This document shows, piece after piece, positions 35,693 through 44,848 of a DNA stretch of 64,000 bases. The translations under genes and the position numbers were made by a program. The stretch comes from Erysipelotrichales bacterium (GTDB lineage Bacteria; Bacillota_I; Bacilli_A; Erysipelotrichales; Erysipelotrichaceae), in NCBI GenBank assembly GCA_910576345.1, contig CAJTIT010000001.1, forward strand, positions 1-64,000, in the 5' to 3' direction. Every line of letters begins with the position of its first letter. Position 1 is the first letter of the stretch. The notes below the pieces were generated by a model. It was not told the origin of the DNA and made no database searches. It worked only from the letters and a program-made list of their open reading frames with translations.

Positions 35693-37447
35693 ATGGATGA
35701 ATTTATCGCGAATATAAAAAATATCGTTACTCCGGAAATATTGGTATATATAATAATCGCAACCGTACTGCTTGTCATTTTGACGATTGTCATGATAATG
35801 CTCAGGCAGAAAAAAGCAAAAAAAGAACTGGATGAACTGGAATTGAAGTATAATTCACTCAAAAGCATTCCACTTTCCTTTAAATTAAATAAAGCGGTTG
35901 CCCTATCTAGAGTGAATCAAGAAATGGCACAGCGTGTAGAGGTTTGTAAGAACGATTTCGATCTTGTATCGGAAAAACTGAAAGAATGCAGCGTCATGTT
36001 GGCAGAAATTGACGATCTGGTCTATGTGAGAAAAACAAAGGCAGCCAATCGTAAAATGTCCACACTCGTGACGATGTTAAATCAGTGTGAAGAAAACGCC
36101 AATCACGTCAATGAAGCGCTTGATGAAGTATTGGAAAAAGAAAGTGAACAAAGAGAACAAATCAATAAGCTGAAAGAGGAATTTCGAAACGTCAAGCGTA
36201 AAATCAACGACAACCGAACATCCTATCATCAAGCAAATGAATATTTGGAAAGAGAAATCAGCGCCATTGAAAAAATGTTTTCGCTATTTGAAGAATGGAT
36301 GTTCGCATCCGAATTTTCCAAAGCTGCGGATCAGCAACAAGAGATTTTAGAAACCATTCATCGCTTGGAAGCACTGTTAGAATCATTGCCTGCGCTGTAT
36401 GAGCGTGCCAAAGGCGTATTGCCGCGTGTCATTGATGAAGTTGGCTATAATTATTCACAATGCAAAAACAAGGGCGTATATTTGGAACATTTGGAAATCA
36501 CCAAAAATCTGGAACTTATTTCCGATATGTTGAAAGAAGATTTGAACAAACTGCGCAATGGTCAAGTTGACAATATCGAAGAAGATTTGGATGAATGCGA
36601 AAAACGCTTGACACAGTTACAGGAACAAATCGACAAGGAAGAAAAAGCATTTGAAGAAGTCAATAAGAATGTGGATATCTTATATGAATCCATACGTGCG
36701 GTCAATCAAGATGTTGAAACCATAGAAAAACTGTATAATCGAGTATATGAGCGATTTGGATTTGAAAACTGGACAGATAAACTCAAAGAGACAAGCGAAC
36801 GTTTGAGCGCATTGAACGAAATGAAACGCCGATTGGAAAAAATCATTTTGGAAAAAACAATACCTTATACAACAGTTTTGATCACATATAAAGAGTTGGA
36901 TCAAAGTAATACGATCTTCATGGATGAAGTAGCGAAGATGAAAGTGAAACTGGAAACAGCGTGCAGCGATGAAGAACGCGCAAAAAAACAGTTGGTAAAA
37001 TTACAGCTGATCGTAAATGAAATTCATGTGAAAATGAAAAAACATCGTTTGCCGAGCGTTTCACAGAAATATCAGGAAGATCTGCATCGCGCCAAAGTCA
37101 TGATCAAAGAAATCTCTTGTATATTAGATAACACACCACTTGATGTAAAACGCATGAACGCTGAATTGAAGAATGCGATTGATTACATATATACGCTTTA
37201 CAACAGTGTAAATAATCTGGTAGGAATGGCCAATATGGTAGAAAACACAATAGTGTTCGGCAATCGTTATCGTTCCTCTTATCCGGATATCGATTCAGAA
37301 CTGACACGTTGTGAATTGTGTTTCCGTAACGGTCAATATACGAAAGCGTTGAAAATTGGTATCCAAGCCATTGAGAAAATGCATCCGGGCGCTTATGAAA
37401 ATTTGATCAGCAAAAAAGATCCAAGCATTATGAATCAGGTGGAGTAA
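35693..37447 (+). CDS. ezrA: Septation ring regulator EzrA
   Basis: A 584-residue protein with a short outer N-terminus, one membrane helix (about 18-38) and a long cytoplasmic coiled-coil of spectrin-like repeats, the EzrA layout. EzrA restrains FtsZ rings at wrong sites and links division to wall synthesis. The ribosome site is GTGAGG. The gene order ezrA, cysteine desulfurase, thiI matches Bacillus, which supports the assignment. Confidence 0.9.
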   Translation: MDEFIANIKNIVTPEILVYIIIATVLLVILTIVMIMLRQKKAKKELDELELKYNSLKSIPLSFKLNKAVALSRVNQEMAQRVEVCKNDFDLVSEKLKECSVMLAEIDDLVYVRKTKAANRKMSTLVTMLNQCEENANHVNEALDEVLEKESEQREQINKLKEEFRNVKRKINDNRTSYHQANEYLEREISAIEKMFSLFEEWMFASEFSKAADQQQEILETIHRLEALLESLPALYERAKGVLPRVIDEVGYNYSQCKNKGVYLEHLEITKNLELISDMLKEDLNKLRNGQVDNIEEDLDECEKRLTQLQEQIDKEEKAFEEVNKNVDILYESIRAVNQDVETIEKLYNRVYERFGFENWTDKLKETSERLSALNEMKRRLEKIILEKTIPYTTVLITYKELDQSNTIFMDEVAKMKVKLETACSDEERAKKQLVKLQLIVNEIHVKMKKHRLPSVSQKYQEDLHRAKVMIKEISCILDNTPLDVKRMNAELKNAIDYIYTLYNSVNNLVGMANMVENTIVFGNRYRSSYPDIDSELTRCELCFRNGQYTKALKIGIQAIEKMHPGAYENLISKKDPSIMNQVE

Positions 37448-37448
37448 A

Positions 37449-38579
37449 ATGATATATTTGGATTATGCATCCACGACCCCCATTCGCAAAGAAATATTGG
37501 ATGCTTATCAAAAGGTTCTGCGTGTATATTATGGAAATGCAGATTCTTTGCATCAAATCGGAAGAGAAAGTCAAAAGCTGATGGAAAAAAGCCGTGCACA
37601 GATTGCACAGCTTTTCTCTGTTTCTGCCTCTGAGATATTTTTTACATCTTGTGCGAGTGAGTCAAACAGTTGGGCAATCAAAGGATTTGCGCTTGCCAAT
37701 ATGTATCGAGGAAAACACATCATCACTACCTGTGTGGAACATTCCAGTGTATTGCATGCATGCGATCAGTTGGAAAAACATTTTGGCTTTGAAGTGACTT
37801 ATTTACCGATAACCAAAGAAGGCATCGTGAACATAGAAACACTTAAACAGGCATTTAGAAAAGATACGATTTTGGTTTCCGTCATGGCAGTAAACAATGA
37901 AACAGGCGCACTGAATCCGATAGAGGAATGTGCCAAGATGATACATGAACAGACAAGGGCGGTATTTCATGTGGACGCTGTACAAGCAGTCGGAAAGATA
38001 AATATACCTTATGAACAAATCGATATGGTGACCGTTTCCGCACATAAAATTTACGGCTGTAAAGGAAGCGCCATTCTTTACAAAAAAGACAATCTGTCCT
38101 TATTGCCATTAATCAATGGCGGACAACAGGAATCAGGTATTCGCGGTGGCACCAGTAATGCGCCGGTGAATATCGTATTTGCGAAAACACTGCGTTTGGC
38201 ACTGGAGGAACAGGGAAACACATATGCACATGTAAAACAATTAAATGATACGTTAAGGCAGGCATTCCGGGAAATGGATGATGTGACCATTAACAGTCCT
38301 AATGATGCGTTGCCGCATATTTTGAACGTTTCATTTTTACATGTGGGCAGTGAGATTATGTTAAATGCACTCAATGAGCGTGGAATTTGTGTTTCAGCGC
38401 AAAGTACATGTTCCTCTCATAAAAAGGCGCATTCTTATGTATTGTCGGCTATGGGTTTAGGTGATGTGATATCGACACATGCGATCCGCATATCGCTTTC
38501 CTACCTCACCACCATGGAAGAAATACAGGCACTGATCAAAGCGTGTAAGGAGATAAATCATGACTATGGTACAAAATAA
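37449..38579 (+). CDS. Cysteine desulfurase (NifS/IscS-like) partnered with ThiI
   Basis: A 376-residue class V aminotransferase-fold enzyme that takes sulfur from cysteine as a persulfide. The PLP lysine is Lys200 in SAHKIYG and the active Cys is Cys321 in AQSTCSSH. EHSSVL and HVDAVQAVGK are conserved. It starts 1 base after the ezrA stop and overlaps thiI by 20 bases. By position it is the dedicated sulfur donor for ThiI-dependent 4-thiouridine, as NifZ is in B. subtilis. Confidence 0.93.
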   Translation: MIYLDYASTTPIRKEILDAYQKVLRVYYGNADSLHQIGRESQKLMEKSRAQIAQLFSVSASEIFFTSCASESNSWAIKGFALANMYRGKHIITTCVEHSSVLHACDQLEKHFGFEVTYLPITKEGIVNIETLKQAFRKDTILVSVMAVNNETGALNPIEECAKMIHEQTRAVFHVDAVQAVGKINIPYEQIDMVTVSAHKIYGCKGSAILYKKDNLSLLPLINGGQQESGIRGGTSNAPVNIVFAKTLRLALEEQGNTYAHVKQLNDTLRQAFREMDDVTINSPNDALPHILNVSFLHVGSEIMLNALNERGICVSAQSTCSSHKKAHSYVLSAMGLGDVISTHAIRISLSYLTTMEEIQALIKACKEINHDYGTK

Positions 38580-39774
38580 AATAGAATACAATCATATATT
38601 GGTACGATTTGGAGAGTTATCCACAAAAGGAAAAAACAAGAAAGACTTTATCAAACGATTGCTGGTGAATGTGAAAAATGCATTACGCGCATATCCGCAT
38701 CTGACATATGAGCGAACGCATGATCGCTTATATATTTTGTTACATGGCGAAGATGCCGATAAGGTTGCGGAAATTTTATCCCATGTATTTGGCATCAGTT
38801 CCTTTTCATTTGCGATTCGTGTTGATTCAAATATTGAGCATATCAAAGAAATGAGTTTACGCATCGCCAAACAAGCAGACGCCAAAACTTTCAAAATTGA
38901 TACGAAGCGCAGCGATAAGCGATTTCCAATGATTTCCGATGAAATCAATCGTGCTGTCGCAGGCCCCATTTTGAAACAAACGGATCTAAAAGTAGATGTA
39001 AAACATCCGGACTTGAAAATTCAAATTGAGATTCATGAACAAGATACCTATTTAATGACAGGACGCATTGGTGGCGCAGGCGGTTATCCGATAGGTGTAG
39101 GCGGAAAGGCACTAATCATGCTAAGTGGTGGAATTGATTCGCCGGTGGCAGCCTATTTGACGATGAAACGTGGCGTTGCCATTGAATGTATTCATTATGC
39201 ATCCCCACCTTATACTTCTGATCGTGCAAAAGAAAAAGTGCTGGAACTGGCACGTTTGGTATCACGCTATCAAGGGCATGTGCGTGTGCATATCGTACCA
39301 TTTACAGAACTTCAACTGGCCATTTATCAAAATTGTGATGAAAGCTATGCGATTACGATCATGCGCAGAATGATGGTGCGCATTGCTCAGCGATTGAGTG
39401 AACAAATCCATGCGCTGGCGATTGTGAACGGAGAAAGCATTGGACAGGTCGCGTCACAGACATTAGAAAGTATGTTGTGCATCAATGATGTGACCTGTAT
39501 GCCGGTTATACGTCCTGTATGTACAATGGATAAGTTGGAAATCATTCAGTTGGCCAAACAGATTGGTACTTATGAAACCAGTATACTTCCTTTTGAGGAC
39601 TGTTGCACAATTTTTACGCCGCAAAATCCGGTTACGAAACCAAGTATTGCCAAAGCAGTGAAAATGGAACAGCGTTTTGACTATGAATCACTGCTTACAT
39701 CATGTGTAGATCAAATCGAGCATATTGATATCTATCCAAACAAAGAACAGGATGAAAACGAAGACTTATTTTAA
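38560..39774 (+). CDS. thiI: tRNA 4-thiouridine synthase ThiI
   Basis: A 404-residue protein with an N-terminal ferredoxin-like region, a THUMP domain (about 60-165) and a PP-loop AANH domain with SGGIDSP (189-195). It adenylates U8 of tRNA and inserts sulfur. The rhodanese domain of the E. coli protein is absent, as in other Bacillota, so sulfur comes directly from the upstream desulfurase. AAGGAG lies 7 bases before ATG 38560. Confidence 0.95.
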   Translation: MTMVQNKIEYNHILVRFGELSTKGKNKKDFIKRLLVNVKNALRAYPHLTYERTHDRLYILLHGEDADKVAEILSHVFGISSFSFAIRVDSNIEHIKEMSLRIAKQADAKTFKIDTKRSDKRFPMISDEINRAVAGPILKQTDLKVDVKHPDLKIQIEIHEQDTYLMTGRIGGAGGYPIGVGGKALIMLSGGIDSPVAAYLTMKRGVAIECIHYASPPYTSDRAKEKVLELARLVSRYQGHVRVHIVPFTELQLAIYQNCDESYAITIMRRMMVRIAQRLSEQIHALAIVNGESIGQVASQTLESMLCINDVTCMPVIRPVCTMDKLEIIQLAKQIGTYETSILPFEDCCTIFTPQNPVTKPSIAKAVKMEQRFDYESLLTSCVDQIEHIDIYPNKEQDENEDLF

Positions 39775-39828
39775 TTTAATTTGTATACTATTACAAAATT
39801 ATCTCATACTAGTTGTGAGGTGAATAAA

Positions 39829-40149
39829 ATGGAAAGAAAAAAACAGTATGCAAATGAAAAACAGGTTGAGCAAGATTTGTATCAGTACGAAATGGGTATT
39901 GAATTAGGCGCAGATGTAGAATCTGAAAAGCAGCAGCACCGCAAAGAATACCAGCGTGAAAATCAGTCAAATGACTGCAAAGGCAACTGCCAAAACAATC
40001 AGAATAACCGTGGTTTAAACAACCAACAAAACAATCGCCAAAACAATCAAAACAACAACCGAAACAATCAAAACAACAACCGAAACAATCAAAACAACAA
40101 TCGTAACAACCAATTTAGCAGAAACAATCAAAACAATAACTTCCGATAA
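39829..40149 (+). CDS. Small Asn/Gln-rich low-complexity protein
   Basis: A 106-residue protein. The first half is charged (MERKKQYANEKQVEQDLYQY, then EMGIELGADVESEKQQHRKE); from about residue 57 it is almost only Asn, Gln and Arg, with tandem NNRNNQN units. It resembles no enzyme. A relation to small spore proteins (some are Gln/Asn-rich) is possible but not clear. The tail is prion-like in composition. GTGAGGTG precedes ATG 39829; a terminator follows. Confidence 0.65.
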   Translation: MERKKQYANEKQVEQDLYQYEMGIELGADVESEKQQHRKEYQRENQSNDCKGNCQNNQNNRGLNNQQNNRQNNQNNNRNNQNNNRNNQNNNRNNQFSRNNQNNNFR

Positions 40150-40182
40150 GAAGTGAAAATTTATTTATTGGCAAACACATGG

Positions 40183-40210
40183 GCATCAATCTTAGGATTG
40201 GTGCTTTTTC
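40183..40210 (+). terminator. Intrinsic terminator after the Asn/Gln-rich gene
   Basis: GCATCAATC/GATTGGTGC with a TTAG loop and T5. Confidence 0.75.
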
Positions 40211-40573
40211 TTTGTAAGTCTCAGATCATATCGATATCGACATAGTATCATGTGATGCTTATTCATCACATTTTCTTTTAAATCTGTAGTAAACAAATTC
40301 CTTTATTTAATATTTCTTCAACTAATATACCTAGATAGTATATTTAAAAAGAGCCGATTAACAATTCTTTAAGTTGACTCTATTGTACACCTGTTAAACT
40401 AGAGGATATATATTTACGTTTATGATTTCACTATATATTTTTTCTTTTATATTTCATTTGCCTTTCTTTTTATCACAGATCAGCTCATTAAGTAGCTCAT
40501 CAAGAAGAAGTTAAAAATCATTTGTTTTACTTAAGCATTCAATTTAATCAGTGATGCTTTTTCCTTATTCTTC
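40211..40573. other. Intergenic region without a supportable gene
   Basis: AT-rich, with short palindromic tracts (for example ATCGATATCGA near 40232) but no ORF with a ribosome site. Confidence 0.5.
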
Positions 40574-40582
40574 TGTTATAAT
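40574..40582 (+). promoter_or_regulatory. Extended -10 promoter of the RlmA-like gene
   Basis: TGTTATAAT, 27 bases before the ATG at 40609. Confidence 0.55.
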
Positions 40583-40608
40583 GAATTTACTTGGAAGGGA
40601 TGAGAAAT

Positions 40609-41406
40609 ATGCATTATCGCTGTCCTGTTTGTCATACACCACTCATAAATTTGAATAACGGATATACATGTCAAAACAAACACCATTACGATACAGCTAG
40701 ACAAGGATATGTCCATTTGGCAAACAATAGAAAATCGCTCAGTGGCGACAATGTAGAAATGGTAAAGGCCCGATCTGCTTTTTTAAACAAAGATTATTAT
40801 CAAGAATTGAGAAATCGTTTGAGTGCTCTTATCCAACAAATACAACCAACTGTTTTGATTGATGCAGGATGTGGAGAAGGGTATTATACCAATCAATTTC
40901 AAATAACGAATCCAAATGTTGAAATATACGGATTTGATTTATCAAAAGCGGCGTGCAAAGAGGCGGCCAAAGCGCATACGAGTGTACATTATGCGATTGC
41001 CAGTGTCCATGATATGCCAGTTTCTGATAGCTGTGCAGATGCATGTATCAGTGTGTTTGCGCCCATATACATAGAAGAAATCATCCGTGTTCTTAAACAA
41101 GGCGGTACCTTTATCAAAGTCGGACCGGGACCAAAACATTTGTGGGAATTGAAACAGCTTTTATATGATGATGTTTACGAAAATAAACTGAAATATATCT
41201 CCCACACACAAATGAAGTGGATACATACGGAACTGTTAAAAACAAAAATCGTGATCGAAGAAACAAGTGATGTGATGACGCTTTTTTCTATGACGCCCTA
41301 TGCATATCGAACACCAAAAGAAAAAATAGAAAAACTAAAACAAATACAAGAACTTGAAATCCAACTTCAGTTTTCCATTGAAATCTATCAGAAAGCGCAA
41401 GAATAA
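40609..41406 (+). CDS. RlmA-family 23S rRNA guanine-N1 methyltransferase-like protein
   Basis: A 265-residue protein. An N-terminal zinc site (CPVCHTPL, CQNKHHYD) is followed by the GYVHL element and a class I methyltransferase domain with LIDAGCGEGYYT as motif I. The family methylates G745 or G748 of 23S rRNA; some members confer tylosin resistance. ATG 40609 is 9 bases after GGAAGGG. Confidence 0.87.
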   Translation: MHYRCPVCHTPLINLNNGYTCQNKHHYDTARQGYVHLANNRKSLSGDNVEMVKARSAFLNKDYYQELRNRLSALIQQIQPTVLIDAGCGEGYYTNQFQITNPNVEIYGFDLSKAACKEAAKAHTSVHYAIASVHDMPVSDSCADACISVFAPIYIEEIIRVLKQGGTFIKVGPGPKHLWELKQLLYDDVYENKLKYISHTQMKWIHTELLKTKIVIEETSDVMTLFSMTPYAYRTPKEKIEKLKQIQELEIQLQFSIEIYQKAQE

Positions 41407-41407
41407 C

Positions 41408-41436
41408 TTTCATGGATGCTTTGGTTATGATATAAT
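41408..41436 (+). promoter_or_regulatory. Promoter of ffh
   Basis: TTTCAT, 17 bases, TATAAT with TG one base before the -10 (TGATATAAT at 41428-41436). Confidence 0.6.
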
Positions 41437-41474
41437 TTAAACATTGAGAAATTCAACAGGAAGGTGTGAATACA

Positions 41475-42872
41475 ATGGCGTTTGAATCATTAAGTGAACG
41501 TATGAATAAAGCATTCCGCAATATTACAGGAAAAGGAAAATTAACCGAAAAAAATATGAATGATATGTTACGAGAAGTACGCATGTCATTATTAGAAGCT
41601 GATGTCAACTATACGGTTGTGAAAGAATTTATTGAAAAAGTAAAAGAAAAAGCATTGGGAACGGAAGTCATGACATCCATCAATCCGGGACAGCTGGTTG
41701 TAAAAATCGTACATGATGAGATTGTCGCACTATTGGGAACAGAGGATGCGCCTGTCAACTATAAACAAAATGGCATCACTACGATCATGATGGTTGGTTT
41801 ACAAGGTACCGGTAAAACAACGGCTGCCGCAAAAATTGCCAATGTGATTAAGAAAAAACAAAGCAGAAATCCTTTGCTGGTCGCATGTGATATCATACGT
41901 CCGGCCGCAATTGAACAGCTTAAGACGCTTGGTCAAAAAATAGGCGTCGAGGTCTACTCCAAAGGCGTGGACGTACCTGCATCAGAAACCGCCAAACAGG
42001 CGATGGCATATGCAAAAGAACATCATTATGATACCGTGATTTTTGATACGGCAGGACGTTTACATATTGATGAAGCGTTGATGCAGGAACTCTCCGATAT
42101 CAAGCAGGATGTACAGCCGGATGATATCTTATTAACGGTAGATGCGATGACCGGACAAGATATTGTGAACGTAGCGAAATCATTCCATGAACAATTGGAA
42201 GTAACCGGACTTGTTTTAACAAAACTGGATGGAGATTCCAGAGGCGGCGGTATTTTGTCTGTACGCTCGATTACTCATGTGCCGGTTAAATTTGTTGGTC
42301 TTGGAGAAAAAATCGATGATTTGGATGTGTTCCATCCGGATCGCATGGCAGATCGTATCTTAGGTATGGGCGATATCGTTTCACTTGTGGAACAGGCACA
42401 AGAGAAAATGGATATGGAGGAAGGCGCAAAATCAGCGCAGCGCATGATGAGCGGACAATTCACAATGGATGATATGCTGTTCCAATTCCAACAGATTAAA
42501 AAAATGGGTTCTCTTGGCGGTATGATGAAACTGATTCCGGGATTTTCACAAATGGCCAACCAGCTGGATGAAGATAAGGCAGAAAATACGATGAAAGTAA
42601 GAGAAGCGATTATTTTAAGTATGACGAAAGAAGAACGCAAAAATCCAAATATTTTAAAAGCAAGTAGAAAGAACCGCATTGCCAATGGATCAGGAACTCG
42701 CGTTCAGGATGTCAATCGCTTGTTGAACGAATTTGAGAAGATGAAACAAATGATGCGTCAGATGTCACAAATGGCAGGCAGCGGAAAAATGCCTATGGGT
42801 ATGGGAGGATTGAAAGGCATGGGAAAAATGCGCGGTTTTCCAGGTATGGGCAAAAAAGGAAGAAAATTTTAA
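41475..42872 (+). CDS. ffh: Signal recognition particle GTPase Ffh (SRP54)
   Basis: A 465-residue protein with the N domain, G domain (GLQGTGKTT at 108-116, DTAGR, TKLDGD) and a Met-rich M domain ending in a Gly/Met/Lys tail. It binds signal peptides and 4.5S RNA to target membrane proteins. ATG 41475 is 8 bases after AGGAAGGTG. It stands before rpsP, as in many Bacillota; rpsP has its own promoter. Confidence 0.97.
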   Translation: MAFESLSERMNKAFRNITGKGKLTEKNMNDMLREVRMSLLEADVNYTVVKEFIEKVKEKALGTEVMTSINPGQLVVKIVHDEIVALLGTEDAPVNYKQNGITTIMMVGLQGTGKTTAAAKIANVIKKKQSRNPLLVACDIIRPAAIEQLKTLGQKIGVEVYSKGVDVPASETAKQAMAYAKEHHYDTVIFDTAGRLHIDEALMQELSDIKQDVQPDDILLTVDAMTGQDIVNVAKSFHEQLEVTGLVLTKLDGDSRGGGILSVRSITHVPVKFVGLGEKIDDLDVFHPDRMADRILGMGDIVSLVEQAQEKMDMEEGAKSAQRMMSGQFTMDDMLFQFQQIKKMGSLGGMMKLIPGFSQMANQLDEDKAENTMKVREAIILSMTKEERKNPNILKASRKNRIANGSGTRVQDVNRLLNEFEKMKQMMRQMSQMAGSGKMPMGMGGLKGMGKMRGFPGMGKKGRKF

Positions 42873-42894
42873 AGGAAGTGGCAAGTAAAAAACC

Positions 42895-42922
42895 TTGACA
42901 CCATGAAAAAGTATGATATACT
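42895..42922 (+). promoter_or_regulatory. Strong promoter of the rpsP operon
   Basis: Consensus -35 TTGACA (42895-42900), a 16-base spacer, TATACT (42917-42922) with an extended TG. It is the strongest promoter seen in the window. Confidence 0.8.
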
Positions 42923-42966
42923 TATACACGTTCAAAGAAAAAAAACAATTTAGGAGGAAATTATAA

Positions 42967-43236
42967 ATGGTAAAATTACGTTTGAAAAGAATGGGTAAAA
43001 AAGGTATGCCTTTTTATCGTATCGTAGCGGCAGATTCACGCTCTCCAAGAGATGGACGTTTTATTGAAACGATTGGTACTTACAATCCTACAAAAAATCC
43101 TGCAGAAATTAAAGTGGATAAAGAACTGGCTATGAAATGGCTGAAAAACGGTGCACAGCCTTCTGATACTGTTCGCAATATTTTATCAAAAGAAGGTATC
43201 ATGAAACAGCTGCACGAAGAAAAGAATGCGAAATAA
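42967..43236 (+). CDS. rpsP: 30S ribosomal protein S16
   Basis: 89 residues; [20 protein letters not shown] and [14 protein letters not shown] are diagnostic for bS16. GGAGG precedes the ATG. It is the first gene of rpsP-khpA-rimM-trmD. Confidence 0.98.
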   Translation: MVKLRLKRMGKKGMPFYRIVAADSRSPRDGRFIETIGTYNPTKNPAEIKVDKELAMKWLKNGAQPSDTVRNILSKEGIMKQLHEEKNAK

Positions 43237-43238
43237 TT

Positions 43239-43490
43239 ATGGTTGATTACGAAGCAGTTGTAATGAATCTTGTAAGACCAATTGTCGAAGATAAAGAAAG
43301 CCTATCGGTAAAAATCATGCCAAGTTTGGATGAACATGAAATTCTTGTTTATGTGTACGCAAATAACGATGATGTTGCGCGACTCATTGGAAGAAAAGGA
43401 AGTATGGCTTCTGCGATTCGTCATATGATGTCGGTTGCTTCTAGAAAAGAGGAAGACAAACGCATCAATATCAGATTTGAATCTTATTAA
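43239..43490 (+). CDS. khpA: KH-domain RNA-binding protein KhpA
   Basis: 83 residues with one KH domain and GxxG loop (LIGRKGSMASAIRHM). KhpA, with KhpB, binds small RNAs and tunes cell elongation and division. It starts 2 bases after the rpsP stop. Confidence 0.93.
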   Translation: MVDYEAVVMNLVRPIVEDKESLSVKIMPSLDEHEILVYVYANNDDVARLIGRKGSMASAIRHMMSVASRKEEDKRINIRFESY

Positions 43491-43529
43491 GGTGCGCCAA
43501 TGACGCATCTTTTTTGTGAGGTGAAAGAC

Positions 43530-44030
43530 ATGAAATATAGAACGATTGGATATGTGGCCAATACGCATGGCATCAAAGGAGAACTTAAAATAAAGCCGCA
43601 GACGCATTTTATCAATGAACGATTCGCAAAAGAAAATAAGGTGTATTTAGAATTTGACAACCGTTATTTACCCTTGACCATAGCATATGCAAGAGAAAAG
43701 CATCCTATGATAATTGCGAAGTTCAAAGAATATGATGATATCAATCAAGTGGAAAAGTGGAAAGGCGCAAGACTTTGTATTCATGAGGATCAACTTACGC
43801 CATTGTCGGACGATGAGATTTATTATCATGATTTAATGCAGATGCATGTCTATGATCCAAACCAAGCGTTTTTAGGAGAAGTGGTGGAATTAATCGAGAC
43901 CGGTGCGCAGTTAGTTTTGCGTATTCGTGGTGAATCAGAGTGGTTGTTGCCTTATACGAAAGCGTTCGTAAAAGATGTGGATATCTTACAAAAACGGCTG
44001 ATTGTAGAGCCCATTGAGGGTATGTTATGA
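43530..44030 (+). CDS. rimM: Ribosome maturation factor RimM
   Basis: 166 residues: an N-terminal IGYVANTHGIKGELKIKP and a C-terminal PRC-barrel (YYHDLMQMHVYD, EWLLPYTKAFVKDVD). It helps 30S head assembly around uS19. ATG 43530 is preferred, with GTGAGGTG upstream; a frame from 43500 adds ten residues. Confidence 0.95.
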   Translation: MKYRTIGYVANTHGIKGELKIKPQTHFINERFAKENKVYLEFDNRYLPLTIAYAREKHPMIIAKFKEYDDINQVEKWKGARLCIHEDQLTPLSDDEIYYHDLMQMHVYDPNQAFLGEVVELIETGAQLVLRIRGESEWLLPYTKAFVKDVDILQKRLIVEPIEGML

Positions 44031-44761
44031 AAATCAGCGTTCTGACACTGTTTCCTGAAATGTTTGAGGGCTTTCAAAATACTTCCATATTAAAGCGTGC
44101 CATTGATCGAAATTTGATAACTTTTGAATGCATCGATTATCGCTCTTATACGAAAGATAAGCATCATCATGTGGATGATACCCCCTGTGGAGGCGGCGCC
44201 GGCATGGTTTTGATGTGTCAGCCAATATTGGACTGCATAAAGGATATTCGAACGCCCTCATCGCGCGTAGTGATGTTAACACCGCAAGGAGAAACGTTTC
44301 AACAAAAGATGGCGCATGAATTTGCATCGTTTGAGCATCTCATCTTATTATGCGGTCATTATGAAGGCTTTGATGAACGCATTCGTGATGAAGTCGATAT
44401 GGAAGTGTCTTTGGGAGATTTTGTACTGACGGGCGGCGAGTGTGCTGCGATGGTAATCACAGATGCGGTAATACGTTTGATTGAAAATGTGATTCAGAAG
44501 GAATCTTTTGAGGATGATTCCTTTGAAAACGGACTATTGGAGTATCCGCAGTATACAAGACCCATTGATTATCATGGCAAAAAGGTTCCGGAAGTGCTTT
44601 TGAGCGGTCATCATGAACGGATTCGCAAATGGCGTTTAAAACAATCGTTAAAGCGTACACTAAAGAAGCGGCCAGATTTGTTAGCGCATCGCAGTTTTAC
44701 CAAAGAAGAAATGCAGCTTATGAAAGAAATTCAGGAAGAATGTGTAAAAGAGATGGAGTAG
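44027..44761 (+). CDS. trmD: tRNA (guanine-37-N1)-methyltransferase TrmD
   Basis: 244 residues of the SPOUT class, with the SAM knot sequences LCGHYEGFDERI and SLGDFVLTGGE; DDTPCGGGAGM is conserved. It methylates G37 of tRNAs reading CNN codons. Its ATG overlaps the rimM stop. The usual rplS does not follow directly. Confidence 0.97.
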   Translation: MKISVLTLFPEMFEGFQNTSILKRAIDRNLITFECIDYRSYTKDKHHHVDDTPCGGGAGMVLMCQPILDCIKDIRTPSSRVVMLTPQGETFQQKMAHEFASFEHLILLCGHYEGFDERIRDEVDMEVSLGDFVLTGGECAAMVITDAVIRLIENVIQKESFEDDSFENGLLEYPQYTRPIDYHGKKVPEVLLSGHHERIRKWRLKQSLKRTLKKRPDLLAHRSFTKEEMQLMKEIQEECVKEME

Positions 44762-44819
44762 AATTTGTATGTTTCCTATCTAGATTGGCGTGTTTTATCT
44801 ACCACCTCTACGTCTTTTA

Positions 44820-44828
44820 TGATATAAT
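44820..44828 (+). promoter_or_regulatory. Extended -10 promoter of the ZnuA-like gene
   Basis: TGATATAAT, 20 bases before the ATG at 44849, so the leader is very short. Confidence 0.55.
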
Positions 44829-44848
44829 GGAAAACAAGGAGGGACAGT

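Noticed and set aside
40018-40140. Tandem AACAATCAAAACAAC DNA repeats as a CRISPR or regulatory array
   Set aside because: They lie in frame within the Asn/Gln-rich gene and are explained by its codons.
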